Shown: positions 7,112 through 14,582 of the stretch, piece by piece
Layout of the letters: each line of letters starts with the position of its first letter
Position numbering within the stretch: the first letter of the stretch is position 1
NCBI GenBank assembly: GCA_946478775.1
Contig: CAMLDR010000082.1
Coordinates: 1-18,412 of the forward strand
Length of the DNA stretch: 18,412 nt
Direction of reading: 5' to 3'
Origin: an uncultured Flavobacteriales bacterium
GTDB taxonomy: Bacteria > Bacteroidota > Bacteroidia > Flavobacteriales > Crocinitomicaceae
The notes under the pieces: model-generated
What the model was told of the DNA's origin: nothing
Seen by the model: the letters and a program-made list of their open reading frames with translations, nothing else
Database searches by the model: none
Position numbers and translations under genes: made by a program

Positions 7112-9706
7112 TTAATTCTTAACGATACGCTTCGTTGTTGTTCCTTTCTCTGTTGTGATCTCTAACAGCAAAATTCCCGTTGAAAAGTCTGAAAGATCAA
7201 GTTCCTCATTTGAGTTTACTGATTTTGAAAGCAATGGTTTTCCATTGATATCACGAATGATCACATTTGCAGTTCCTGACTCGAAACGAACAGTTATTTT
7301 ATCAGACGCAGGATTAGGGAAAATAGTTAAGCTTTCCATTTCCGGCTCCGGGGTATTTAAGACTACGGTATTGTTTTCTACGTAAATCTTTCCGCTTACA
7401 ACCAATCCTTCAAAGGGATTGTCTTCACAATAAAGACCTAACTGAATAGCATACATTCCATCTCCATCCACCTCGTAAAGCCCTGACAGCTGCAACGGCC
7501 CTGAAGGTCTGATGAGTTCCCAAAATGCCAACACAGTTGTGGAGTTTATGAAAGATACATCCAGGAGTCTTGCGGATGTGATAGTTGGAATTTGATCCGT
7601 ACAGAATTCCTGTACATGACCGAGGTAGGAAACAAAAGGCTCCGGAAAACCAGCTGTTTCTCCGAAAAAATGAGTTGGAGCAGGAATAACAAAACGCCCG
7701 TTCAACTCGTTTCCACATGAATTATACCCATCAAGCGCATAATATCCTTCACAAAATCCCGAAAGATTTTCAGATGACTGAACCACCTGGTCCTGACCTG
7801 TAACATTGGTAACAAAAGATTCTCCTGAAACAGATGAAAGGAGTACAGAACCGGTACAATTACTTGTTGGATTCAGCGTATAGGCATTCACCGTCATTGA
7901 ATCAACGGCTGAACATTCAAATTTAAGCAGGTTTCCGTCTACTTTTGATGCCCATCCACCCTCTTGTGTTGTTACAACAGCGGATATTTGTACTAAAGAA
8001 GGTGTAGCTTCCGGGATCCATGTTACACCGGCATCCAGTGTCACCAGGATCGTACCGTCATAGCCTGAAGCCCTTCCATTGGTAGAAGAACTAAAGGAAA
8101 CGGTCGTCAGCTCACTCGTTGTACCGGAATTTTGCTGTATCCAGGTATCCCCGCCGTCATAGGTGGATAAAATAAGTCCCGACCCGCCAACAACATAAGC
8201 AGTGTCCAATGCGGGGTAAGCAATATCCCGAAAGTAATAGGTTCCCGGAGGAGTTATGTCATTCCAATTTGTTCCGCCATCTGCTGTTCTTCGTATTGCA
8301 TTGTCAGTAAGTACCATTCCTGTATCTGCATTCAAAAAACTAACTCCGAAAAAATTTGCCCCTATCACCCACTCTTCTGTCCAGTTAGTAGCACCGTTCG
8401 TGGTTTTGAATATTCGTCCATTTCCCACAACATATCCGATTTGTGGTGTCGGAAAATCAATATCTACCATCTGGCCTCCCTGCTGGGAAATTTGAGCCAC
8501 ATACCAATTAGCACCACCATCAGATGTCTGAAAAGCCAATCCATCGCCACCAACTATCCAAATTTTTTGAGGTGTTATGATCTCTATTTTGGAATAGGTT
8601 ACCTCCAAAGGTGATTCTATCAGCGACCAGGAGTTTCCATTGTCAATGGTGTGTAATATGGTTCCCATGCCGCCGCATGCCCAGCCTTCGCCGTTATCAG
8701 AAAACGCAACATCCGTTAAACCCCAGCCTGAACCCGCATAGATTGAATTCCAGGTAACTCCACCGTCTGAAGTAGCCATAATTTCTGTAAGTATAGAAGA
8801 AGCTGCCCATCCATGGAGTGAATCCACAAAGTGTATGCTTGTATAATTCCGATTTCCCGATCCGGGAGAAATATCTGTCCAGGTAATTCCGCCATCGGTT
8901 GTTTTAAAACGCTGATTGTAATCAGCCGTGACAAATCCGGTACTTGCAGTGGTAAAATAGATGGTAGGATAAGGCTGAAGCAAGCTTTGGAACTGAGTAG
9001 CATTCTGCCAGGTCAAACCTCCGTCTGAAGTAGTCAGGTAAGTTCCATTCTGCCCAATGATGTAACCCGTCAAATTACTGGTAAAATGAACATCCGTTAA
9101 CCATAATCCGGCAGCTTCCTGTGGCTCTGTCCAGGTTAAACCTCCATCGTGCGATACAATGATATTTCCGGCACCGGGATCCTGTCCCACCGCAATGATC
9201 GTATTTTCGTCCACGAACTGCAGGGCTCCTATATAATAGCTCGGATTCCAAAAAATCGTATCCCAGCTTTGTCCCCCGTCTGTTGTTTTCCAGATCATGG
9301 ACCCTGTTACATACACAATTCCCAATGTGTCATTCAAAAAATTGATTTCGCCAAAGTAATTGTTCATTGTATCAACAACAAGCTCAGTCCAATTCTCTCC
9401 GTCAGTAGTTTCAATAATTTTATGTGTTAATGTCGCGTAACCGTGCGTTGCAGAAAGCATATCTATTGAATTTGCTCCGTTATAAGGATCATAAATTCCC
9501 TGCAACGACCAGCTGTTTCCACCATCATTGGTATGTGCAATATAGCCCGATATGGTTGCGGCCCAGCCGTTGTTGAGATCTGTAAATTCAATATCCGTCG
9601 GACTGAATTGTGTAGATTGCGATACGCTCTCCCAACTCCACTGGCTGAAGGAATTTCCTGAAACAATCAAAATTGAAAGGATGATTAAGATGATTGGTTT
9701 GTTCAT
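7112..9706 (-). CDS. Secreted Ycf48-like repeat protein with type IX secretion sorting domain
   Basis: An 864-residue exported protein. The signal peptide (MNKPIILIIL to about residue 20, before SQW) leads into about 13 repeats of roughly 40-45 residues, each ending in a [ST]xDGGxxW-type motif (TNDGGNSW, TTDGGQSW, SHDGGLTW, TSDGGVTW, TYDGGDTW, TLDAGVTW and others), up to about residue 600. These are Ycf48/BNR-like beta-propeller blades with GW-rich turns (NGWAA, GWACGG). A Cys-containing region follows (about 610-780). Residues 793-864 form a type A T9SS C-terminal sorting domain: LTIFPNPASD, then DINGK, LDLSDFSTGIL and the basic tail TTTKRIVKN. It should be exported through the outer membrane by the T9SS and anchored or released; the ligand is unknown. 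It is probably a single-gene transcript with its own -7 box and terminator. Confidence 0.93.
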   Translation of the reverse strand: MNKPIILIILSILIVSGNSFSQWSWESVSQSTQFSPTDIEFTDLNNGWAATISGYIAHTNDGGNSWSLQGIYDPYNGANSIDMLSATHGYATLTHKIIETTDGENWTELVVDTMNNYFGEINFLNDTLGIVYVTGSMIWKTTDGGQSWDTIFWNPSYYIGALQFVDENTIIAVGQDPGAGNIIVSHDGGLTWTEPQEAAGLWLTDVHFTSNLTGYIIGQNGTYLTTSDGGLTWQNATQFQSLLQPYPTIYFTTASTGFVTADYNQRFKTTDGGITWTDISPGSGNRNYTSIHFVDSLHGWAASSILTEIMATSDGGVTWNSIYAGSGWGLTDVAFSDNGEGWACGGMGTILHTIDNGNSWSLIESPLEVTYSKIEIITPQKIWIVGGDGLAFQTSDGGANWYVAQISQQGGQMVDIDFPTPQIGYVVGNGRIFKTTNGATNWTEEWVIGANFFGVSFLNADTGMVLTDNAIRRTADGGTNWNDITPPGTYYFRDIAYPALDTAYVVGGSGLILSTYDGGDTWIQQNSGTTSELTTVSFSSSTNGRASGYDGTILVTLDAGVTWIPEATPSLVQISAVVTTQEGGWASKVDGNLLKFECSAVDSMTVNAYTLNPTSNCTGSVLLSSVSGESFVTNVTGQDQVVQSSENLSGFCEGYYALDGYNSCGNELNGRFVIPAPTHFFGETAGFPEPFVSYLGHVQEFCTDQIPTITSARLLDVSFINSTTVLAFWELIRPSGPLQLSGLYEVDGDGMYAIQLGLYCEDNPFEGLVVSGKIYVENNTVVLNTPEPEMESLTIFPNPASDKITVRFESGTANVIIRDINGKPLLSKSVNSNEELDLSDFSTGILLLEITTEKGTTTKRIVKN

Positions 9707-9730
9707 GGTTTAAGAATGATGTTACGGGTA

Positions 9731-9738
9731 CAAATGTA
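9731..9738 (-). promoter_or_regulatory. -7 promoter box of the Ycf48-repeat gene
   Basis: On the minus strand TACATTTG matches TAnnTTTG fully, 24 bp before the ATG, and the preceding G makes the same GTACATTTG seen upstream of the SIMPL gene. A TTTG lies only 13 bp upstream of it, short for a -33 element. Confidence 0.5.
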
Positions 9739-9825
9739 CTAAAATCCGCAACAAACTTAATTTACACCTTGGGAGGAATACTAGAACTTACGCTTAAGTG
9801 AGTCCTCTGCGCCTGAGCACAGCTG

Positions 9826-9878
9826 TTTCTTTTTACCACAAATACACAAATTATTGGAGGCGCTTACCAGTCGCCTCT
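9826..9878. repeat. Intergenic repeat copy 1, ACCACAAATAC text plus GGAGGCG/CGCCTC hairpin
   Basis: This stretch matches 12478-12530 closely. Both read T-rich, then ACCACAAATACxCAAAT, then an identical 23-base piece in which GAGGCG and CGCCTC pair around CTTACCAGT. Only a few substitutions separate the copies, all outside the hairpin. Confidence 0.75.
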
Positions 9879-10057
9879 CGAATTCTTTTAACATTTGGCA
9901 ACCTTCATTCATAAAAAGTGAATATCCTTATCTCATTTCAGCGAGACCGCCTGTCCCGTATACAAAGTTTTTCGGAAGTAGGCTAGCTTTTTTATTTGCG
10001 CATCAGTGGTAAAGACAAAGATCACGTGGATCATTCTCATTCTCATTCTCCGCTCTC

Positions 10058-10075
10058 TCCCGATAGCTATCGGGA
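10058..10075. repeat. 18-bp perfect palindrome TCCCGATAGCTATCGGGA
   Basis: A perfect palindrome four bases beyond the stop codon of the 10079-10639 gene. It could form a stem at the end of that transcript, but no T-run follows on the minus strand. A related imperfect version, ATCCCGA..TCGGGAT, is inside the 21-bp array near 14758-14775. It is probably a dispersed genomic palindrome. Confidence 0.6.
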
Positions 10076-10078
10076 CTG

Positions 10079-10639
10079 TTAAGTCATGAACCACAGAAAG
10101 CCGATCGTTTTCCCGTCAATGGCAATGATGCACGGATACTCGTAGCGGTTGGTCTCGAAATCTGCAAGGGAAGAATTCGTATAGAACTGCACGCTTTCCG
10201 GGTTGAAGGTCTTTTGGAAGAAAATTTCTTTTACCTGCCGGTAATCGACCCATTTATTGGATGCCTCCCATTCAATCGGATCGTTGTTGATGGTTTTGTG
10301 TTCTTCCAGGTAATGCGTGTGTGTTTTGTCGGATTCGGTGATGAGCAGATCGGTAAAGGCTTCCGCTTCTGTTTTCGGAATGTGACGCCATTCGGTGTCG
10401 AGTAATTTGGTGTAATCGAAATCTTCCGGTGTGTGTACCGATCCCAGTGCGCCTTCAATAAATACGTCGAACAAGCGCATGGCCAACTCGTCGTCTGCAG
10501 GAGTGGCACGGTAAGTTTGAATGAGCTCATTGGTGCGTTCTTCCATTTCGGAGAGTTCTTCTACGGGAAGGATCTCAAAGACTTTACACCAAATAACGTT
10601 GTAATTAAAGTAAGTGAATGTGTTCAGTTCGTTGTTCAT
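10079..10639 (-). CDS. Hypothetical cytoplasmic protein
   Basis: A 186-residue soluble, acidic protein that I do not recognise. I chose the ATG at 10639 (MNNELNTFTYFNYNVIW). The open frame extends 15 codons upstream, but those residues (FQFSRCFCIFIL) overlap repeat-adjacent sequence and look non-native. The first 100 residues are mostly helical (EELSEMEERTNELIQTYR, DDELAMRLFDVFIEGALG). The C-terminal part is mixed alpha/beta and ends YEYPCIIAIDGKTIGFLWFMT. There is no signal peptide or membrane segment. It stands alone between two repeat-rich intervals. The compositional pattern and regular codon use support a real gene; function unknown. Confidence 0.7.
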   Translation of the reverse strand: MNNELNTFTYFNYNVIWCKVFEILPVEELSEMEERTNELIQTYRATPADDELAMRLFDVFIEGALGSVHTPEDFDYTKLLDTEWRHIPKTEAEAFTDLLITESDKTHTHYLEEHKTINNDPIEWEASNKWVDYRQVKEIFFQKTFNPESVQFYTNSSLADFETNRYEYPCIIAIDGKTIGFLWFMT

Positions 10640-10918
10640 GAGAATGAAGATACAAAAACAGCGCGAGAATTGAAACACAACCATGAAACATATGGTAAGG
10701 ATGCATATTTAAGTCTCCCTCCTTTAGCTTGCGCTGAAGCTCCAGCAAAGGCGCAGAGGAGGGGTTAGGGGTGGTGGCTGAGAATAGCTGTCCTATGAGT
10801 GATACCGCCACCCTCCTCTTAGATCCACATGCCACCTCTCTCAATCTCCCCTATGCGCCTATGCGCCTATGCTGGAGCTCCGGCGTAAGCATAAGGGGAG
10901 AGGTTTTTGAATCGCTCT
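10640..10918. repeat. Composite intergenic palindromic repeat with two nested 20-26 bp palindromes
   Basis: This interval carries the same family as the array at 17119-17520. It has a CTCCCTCCTT...GAGGAGGGG stem ending GGTGGTGGC (about 10714-10779), a spacer resembling the 17-kb spacers (GTCCTATGAGTGATACC), and a new left end GCCACCCTCCTC from about 10806. The stem loop is interrupted at 10727-10752 by a 26-bp palindromic element. A second stem (CTCCCC/GGGGAG, about 10845-10900) is interrupted by a shorter copy at 10871-10890 and by tandem CTATGCGC units. It also forms the 3' flank of the WG-repeat gene, so the hairpins may help end that transcript. Confidence 0.65.
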
Positions 10919-12229
10919 TTAAAGCTTTTGGATCTCTCCTTCCGGGGATTGGTAATAGCAGCCACCTTTCTCCGTATGATTGACAAATCCTTCGGAACCA
11001 TCACGCCGGGTTAAAATGAACCGTCCCATCTTCCATCTTCGGTACTTGAATTGTGGTTCTGCTATGAGCCGGAACTGGTCATTGTACACCCCGGTCAATT
11101 CGTTTTGAATGACATAAACAGCTTTCCCGTAAAATTCTATGCTCGTAAATTCCAAAGGCAAGACCATTTTCCCTTCGGTAGTGATCAATCCGCATTGGTC
11201 ATTTTTACTCACGTGATAGTAACCGTTGTTGCCGGATAAGTGATCGTATTTCAGCGGAATCACTACTTCTCCCTTCGTATTCAGCACACCGAAGTACTTG
11301 TCTTTTTTCACAATAAACTGGCTGATCCCCCAATAATAGATGTACTCGTAATCTTTCAACTTGGTGACTACCCTGAGATCTTTGTCGAAAATAATGCAGT
11401 CTTTTGTTTTATATCCCCAGTTCCAATGATTATTCATGGCGTATTTTTGGATCGTAGCGGAGTCCTGGTAGACCAGTCCGATATACAAGCTGTCGTGAAT
11501 GGGTTTTATTTCATCAAATACCATGTCAATCAGTATCTTTCCGTTTTCATCGATCAATCCGTATTTTCCGTCTTTCACCACTTTGAGGTATTTTCCGTTC
11601 AGCACATGGTGCTCCGGAATCCCTGCATAAATAGGCGGAAACAATTCGTTTAAGTCCGAATCCAGTATGCCAAACTTCCCGGCTTTTTCAACGATTATCC
11701 TGTTGCTGATCCCATACGAATTCTGGAATCTCCGGATACGCTCAAAATCGGCAGGGAGCACCACTTCTCCTTTGAGGTTGAGCAGGCCTTGCTTATTGTT
11801 TTCACCGTAAAACTTAAAGTAACCGTAAAGTTCCCCATAATCACTGACGTCAAACCCTACCGAACGAAAATCGCTCCTGTTGGCGTAATCCGTATTCCGC
11901 AAGCGCAATGGGCTACCGGGACTGGTGTGGTATTGTTTGATCAGTTCGCCGCTCCTGTTCCGCCACAGGTACTTGTTTCTCGGTGCGGGAGTATGGTCCA
12001 AGAACCAGGATCCGCCGCGCGGGTATAGGGCATCGTAATGCACTCCTTGCTGTCTCCAATGATCGTAAGCGGTGATAATGACCAGCTGCAGACTGTCTTC
12101 GTTAAAGGGATAATACAAGGTATCCGGATATTCAGCGGGAGGCGAACCAATCCCAACCAACCGGGGCTGAGACGTGCTGTAAAAATGAAGGAGTATAAAT
12201 ACGAAAATAAGTAATTTTTGAAGGGGCAT
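10919..12229 (-). CDS. WG-repeat protein, exported
   Basis: A 436-residue protein starting at the ATG at 12229 (MPLQKLLIFVFILLHFYSTSQ), which gives a clean signal peptide; a GTG 36 bp upstream would add a basic extension and is less likely. Residues about 145-420 contain six degenerate WG-type repeats with the pattern [KQ]xGLLNLKGEVVLPxxFERI: QGLLNLKGEVVLP, KFGILDSDLNELF, KYGLIDENGKILI, YFGVLNTKGEVVIP, QCGLITTEGKMVLP and TGVYNDQFRLIAE. The repeats are beta hairpins of unknown binding role, widespread in Bacteroidota. The N-terminal 130 residues hold a Trp/Tyr-rich block (SWFLDHTPAPRNKYLWRNRS) that is not a WG repeat. Transcription seems independent, since repeat-filled intervals lie on both sides. 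Confidence 0.87.
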   Translation of the reverse strand: MPLQKLLIFVFILLHFYSTSQPRLVGIGSPPAEYPDTLYYPFNEDSLQLVIITAYDHWRQQGVHYDALYPRGGSWFLDHTPAPRNKYLWRNRSGELIKQYHTSPGSPLRLRNTDYANRSDFRSVGFDVSDYGELYGYFKFYGENNKQGLLNLKGEVVLPADFERIRRFQNSYGISNRIIVEKAGKFGILDSDLNELFPPIYAGIPEHHVLNGKYLKVVKDGKYGLIDENGKILIDMVFDEIKPIHDSLYIGLVYQDSATIQKYAMNNHWNWGYKTKDCIIFDKDLRVVTKLKDYEYIYYWGISQFIVKKDKYFGVLNTKGEVVIPLKYDHLSGNNGYYHVSKNDQCGLITTEGKMVLPLEFTSIEFYGKAVYVIQNELTGVYNDQFRLIAEPQFKYRRWKMGRFILTRRDGSEGFVNHTEKGGCYYQSPEGEIQKL

Positions 12230-12297
12230 AAAGCGCAGGGGTTTAATCACGAAGGACTTGTACACCGAAAGGGGCTTTTGGTTCAGTCTGCTGACTC

Positions 12298-12362
12298 AAA
12301 TGAACCACAACGCTTACGCAGTAGCTCTAGCGAAGGCGCAAAAGGACAAAGCGCACAAAGGA
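12298..12362. repeat. ACCACAA/GGCGCAAAG repeat with nested 26-bp palindrome, copy 1
   Basis: This matches 13270-13328 over most of its length. The outer text ACCACAA..GGCGCAAA continues as AGGACAAAGCGCACAAAG. The palindromic element occupies 12312-12337 (GCTTACGC, then AGTAGCTCTA, then GCGAAGGC), exactly where copy 2 carries its element. Confidence 0.7.
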
Positions 12363-12477
12363 TAGGAACTTCATTTAACCTGCGCCTGCGGCACAGTTCT
12401 TTTTTGTTTCCTGCGGATTTCGCAGATGGCGCAGAACATCGAATTACGATCTGCGTCCGCCACGGCGGACACGGCTC

Positions 12478-12530
12478 TTTTCTTTTACCACAAATACGCA
12501 AATATTTGGAGGCGCTTACCAGTCGCCTCT
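12478..12530. repeat. Intergenic repeat copy 2, ACCACAAATAC text plus GGAGGCG/CGCCTC hairpin
   Basis: Second copy of 9826-9878. The hairpin portion 12508-12530 is identical to 9856-9878, and a run of T follows it here, so on the plus strand it resembles a terminator, though no plus-strand gene precedes it. Confidence 0.75.
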
Positions 12531-12589
12531 TTTTTTCTACCGTTTTATAGTTGATGATCTTCACCTATGCGTAAACCGATTGAGCCTCT

Positions 12590-12610
12590 GCTAAAGCTTC
12601 AGCGGTAAGC
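12590..12610. repeat. Nested palindromic element, diverged copy
   Basis: GCTAAAGCTTCAGCGGTAAGC is a shortened, diverged member of the same palindromic family as 12312-12337 and 13285-13310. CTGCT and AGCAG flank and can pair around it, and a wider CCTCTG/CAGAGG pair encloses it. Confidence 0.5.
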
Positions 12611-12703
12611 AGACGGTGGAGCAAAATCAGCGAAAGCACAGAGGTTTTATTGTTTGCGAATAGATTGCGCAGATTCTTGCAGGAGGAAAGGACTAGGGAA
12701 TCC

Positions 12704-13174
12704 TCATTCTCCATTCTCTTTCTGTTTCTTGTTCTCACTGTCCCCTTCGTCTATCATTTTTTTATACCATTTGAAACGGTTCATGCGCAAGAGGAAAAAA
12801 ACAATTCCGGCACCGATAGCTGCGGTAATAAACATATTGACCGCTATGGCCGAGCCAATTCCGGCTGTTGCCCAAAGTGCTGCTGAAGTGGTCAATCCGT
12901 GTGTTTCATTTCCACTCCGGAAGATGAGTCCAGCACCTATGAACCCAATTCCTGTAGCAATCGCCGCAATGATCCGAGCAATGGCCGAAGTGTCATCGGT
13001 GAGGTGTTCTGCAATAGCCACAAAAATACAGGCCGCAACCGAAATGGCTCCAAATGTGCGTACACCGGCAAACTTATTGTTCTGCTCTCTTTCAAAACCA
13101 ACCAATCCGCCCAGCACAAGGGCAAGGATCAGCTTGGCACCAATTATTAATTCGAATTTGATATCCATATCCAT
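12704..13174 (-). CDS. MgtC/SapB family inner-membrane protein
   Basis: A 156-residue membrane protein of the MgtC/SapB family in its short form, without the C-terminal soluble domain of Salmonella MgtC. Diagnostic blocks are LGGLVGFEREQNNKFAGVRTF (residues about 21-41, with the family's GxERE...GVRT signature), GIGFIGAGLIFR (76-87) and HGLTTSAALWATAGIGSA (92-109). Four or five membrane helices are expected. MgtC proteins are linked to growth at low magnesium and to inhibition of the F-type ATPase in pathogens; short environmental homologs are functionally open. The start is the ATG at 13174, and an ATG two codons later is equally possible. The charged tail (DEGDSENKKQKENGE) is cytoplasmic by the usual topology. 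No operon partner is adjacent. Confidence 0.9.
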   Translation of the reverse strand: MDMDIKFELIIGAKLILALVLGGLVGFEREQNNKFAGVRTFGAISVAACIFVAIAEHLTDDTSAIARIIAAIATGIGFIGAGLIFRSGNETHGLTTSAALWATAGIGSAIAVNMFITAAIGAGIVFFLLRMNRFKWYKKMIDEGDSENKKQKENGE

Positions 13175-13437
13175 AGAACGAGAGAAGTTTTCATCTAAAT
13201 TAAGGGTTTATCGCGTGAAAACGACTTCTATCCGAAGAAAACAAGAACTAGTGCGGATGCAATGCTGTTAAAATGGACCACAACGCTTACGCAGTAGCTC
13301 CAGCGAAGGCGCAAAGAGCACCAAGCACACGAAGATTTTATATATCCGGATCTACGCCTGCGGCATAGCTTTTTCTTGCTTCCGCGGAACACTTACACCT
13401 TAGCGTTGGCGCATGGCGCGGATGACGCAGAGGAAAC
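13175..13437. other. Intergenic interval with repeat copies
   Basis: About 260 bp. The first 90 bp carry the upstream region of the MgtC-like gene, including an inverted pair GTTTTCA/TGAAAAC (about 13188-13220) of unknown role. The rest is repeat text: the copy at 13270-13328, then TACGCCTGCGGCATAG (about 13353) and a CCGCGG..GCGCGGATGACGCAGA stretch to 13433. No gene was seen. Confidence 0.6.
13270..13328. repeat. ACCACAA/GGCGCAAAG repeat with nested 26-bp palindrome, copy 2
   Basis: Partner of 12298-12362. The nested element occupies 13285-13310 (GCTTACGC, AGTAGCTCCA, GCGAAGGC) and differs from copy 1 at a single base. The outer repeat has diverged more (GAGCACCAAGCACACGAAG). Confidence 0.7.
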
Positions 13438-13791
13438 TTATTTTCCTCCTTTGCAGCAGGCATCACGTTCCTTGTAACCGCTCGGGTCTGCTTTCACATC
13501 GTCGGCATCGAAACCAAGCAGGGAGATCTCTTTCCGGATTTTTTCAGGGGTGGTCTTTTTCGTCCAGTAAACAACGGTGGTGGTTTGGTCGGCTTCGTTA
13601 TACGTCACCAATTGAATGCCTTTCACCAATCCCAGTTGTCCTTCAAGCAATCCGCCACACGTCTCGCACACTTTGCAATGATCGCAGGTGTTGGGTGTTT
13701 TAATGGTAATCGTTTCCTTGTTCGGGGCTTTCTGTGCCATCACTGCCTGGGATAGTGCCAGGAACGCGATGAATAAGATTGTTTTATACAT
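13438..13791 (-). CDS. Periplasmic HMA-like metal-binding protein with CxxCxxCxxC site
   Basis: A 117-residue exported protein. Its signal peptide (MYKTILFIAFLALSQAVMA, cleaved before Gln20) is followed by a domain shaped like a heavy-metal-associated (ferredoxin-like) fold: TITIKTPNTC, a helix GGLLEGQLGLVKGIQLV, strand TTTVVYW, helix TPEKIRKEISLLGFDAD and a final DDVKAD. The usual GMTCxxC loop is replaced by Cys36, 39, 42 and 45 (CDHCKVCETC), and the tail ends with Cys112-Cys113 (DACCKGGK). This fits the small periplasmic HMA proteins of Flavobacteria thought to handle copper or similar ions; the metal is not determinable here. No transporter gene lies next to it in the window. The start is the ATG at 13791. 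Confidence 0.85.
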   Translation of the reverse strand: MYKTILFIAFLALSQAVMAQKAPNKETITIKTPNTCDHCKVCETCGGLLEGQLGLVKGIQLVTYNEADQTTTVVYWTKKTTPEKIRKEISLLGFDADDVKADPSGYKERDACCKGGK

Positions 13792-13832
13792 GGGATTGCT
13801 GTTTTTCAGGGTGTAAGTTAGTGAAAAATGGA

Positions 13833-13873
13833 ATACACGCAGGGGCGCGATTAATCGCGCGCGCTACGTGTAT
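13833..13873. repeat. Compound palindrome with GCGCGATTAATCGCGC core
   Basis: A perfect 16-bp palindrome (13845-13860) is enclosed by ATACACG (left) and CGTGTAT (right), so the whole 41 bp can fold into one imperfect hairpin. It lies 10 bp beyond the stop of the 13884-14582 gene and may end that transcript. Similar GGGGCGCGATT-type palindromes are scattered in many bacterial genomes. Confidence 0.55.
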
Positions 13874-13883
13874 ATCCTATTGC

Positions 13884-14582
13884 TTAGCCTGCCAGTCCGG
13901 GGTTGTCCGGTTCATCTCCCCTGCTTCCTCTGCCCCCGCCGTAATCAATGGTGATGCGGGCACTGTTGTAGGAATGGAAGAATGCCGGATCGGATTGCTT
14001 GAAGACGAGGATCAGGCGGTCGAGCTCTACGCGGAGCAGCTCATCGAGTTCGTGTTCCAGGTCTGAAATGGACCGGGTGATCTCTTTCCGTTTGATGATC
14101 GCCTTGCGGGTGCTGTTGTTCAGTTCATCGATTCCCAGTAAGAGCGGCATAAGTTCATCTATGGTCTGCTGGGTGATGCCGTATTCCGCTAATTGCGCTC
14201 CGTAGGTGTCCAGATCGGTTTTGAGTTCGGAACAGCGTGCAGCGAATTCGTTCAGGTTCAGGTCTCGCAAGTCACTTTTACTGTGGTTGTTGCGCTCCCT
14301 CAGAGCAATATCTCCGGATGCCCGGCCAAGCAAAAACAATGCATGTTGTATTACTAACATCCGACTACGCAGGTCTTCTGTGCGGAGTTTTTTCTCCAGG
14401 GTAACGCCTGTGGTAGCACTTAACTGCTCTGTGATACGTACCCGCAGTAAGGCCAGTTTGGTTTCAATGGTATTTACTGCGTTTGCGAATGCCGGAATGT
14501 TCTGCCAGCTGTTTTGGTGATCTGTTAGTACTGCATGTACACTCTCGTACATGTTCAGTTTGTTTGCGGTGGATCTTTTCAT
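13884..14582 (-). CDS. Hypothetical helical protein with Gly-rich tail
   Basis: A 232-residue soluble protein without signal or membrane segments, starting at the ATG at 14582. It is almost entirely alpha-helical with heptad-like spacing (NTIETKLALLRVRITEQL, ELKTDLDTYGAQLAEYG, SDLEHELDELLRVELDRL). Near the C-terminus it has FFHSYNSARITIDYGGGRGSRG, and it ends in a flexible, acidic, Gly-rich tail. I have the impression of similar uncharacterised proteins in other Bacteroidota with an FFxxYxxARxI segment, but I cannot name a family. Base composition appears more GC-rich than in the FRG gene that follows. The compound palindrome at 13833-13873 lies just downstream, and the 21-bp array lies about 100 bp upstream. 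Confidence 0.78.
   Translation of the reverse strand: MKRSTANKLNMYESVHAVLTDHQNSWQNIPAFANAVNTIETKLALLRVRITEQLSATTGVTLEKKLRTEDLRSRMLVIQHALFLLGRASGDIALRERNNHSKSDLRDLNLNEFAARCSELKTDLDTYGAQLAEYGITQQTIDELMPLLLGIDELNNSTRKAIIKRKEITRSISDLEHELDELLRVELDRLILVFKQSDPAFFHSYNSARITIDYGGGRGSRGDEPDNPGLAG

Larger units (their letters stand above)
9739..10078. other. Gene-free interval with repeat text and palindromes
   Basis: About 340 bp without a gene. It contains a copy of the intergenic repeat (9826-9878), a CTCTGCGCCTGAGCACAGCTG hairpin-like segment around 9805-9825, a hexamer repeat (ATTCTC, three copies, 10034-10050) and the 18-bp palindrome at 10058-10075. The stretch 9880-10030 shows nothing I can interpret. 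Confidence 0.6.
12230..12703. other. Gene-free interval filled with intergenic repeat text
   Basis: About 470 bp with no gene. In order it holds an ACCACAA..GGCGCAAAG text with a nested 26-bp palindrome (12298-12362), TGCGCCTGCGGCACA (about 12379), a CGGATTTCGCAGATGGCGCAGA text (about 12411), the perfect stem GTCCGCC/GGCGGAC (about 12455-12470), the repeat copy at 12478-12530, and a CCTCTG...CAGAGG pair that encloses another nested palindrome (12590-12610). Reading frames here are by-products of the repeats. Confidence 0.65.

Noticed and set aside
10034..10050. ATTCTC hexamer run as a phase-variation tract
   Set aside because: Only three copies, outside any gene and not in a promoter that I can identify.
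10079..10684. Longer form of the 10079-10639 protein
   Set aside because: The 15 extra residues are hydrophobic and Cys/Phe-rich, unlike the soluble rest, and the ATG at 10639 gives a better N-terminus.
11240..11653. Open frame of 137 codons on the plus strand
   Set aside because: It is antisense to the WG-repeat gene and has no recognisable domain or leader.
12230..12265. GTG start adding 12 residues to the WG-repeat protein
   Set aside because: The ATG at 12229 gives a normal signal peptide directly; the extension would put a second basic segment in front.
12654..13271. Open frame of 205 codons on the plus strand
   Set aside because: It lies almost wholly antisense to the MgtC-like gene, whose family motifs are clear on the minus strand. 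Its Ala/Pro/Ile-rich text is typical of a shadow frame.
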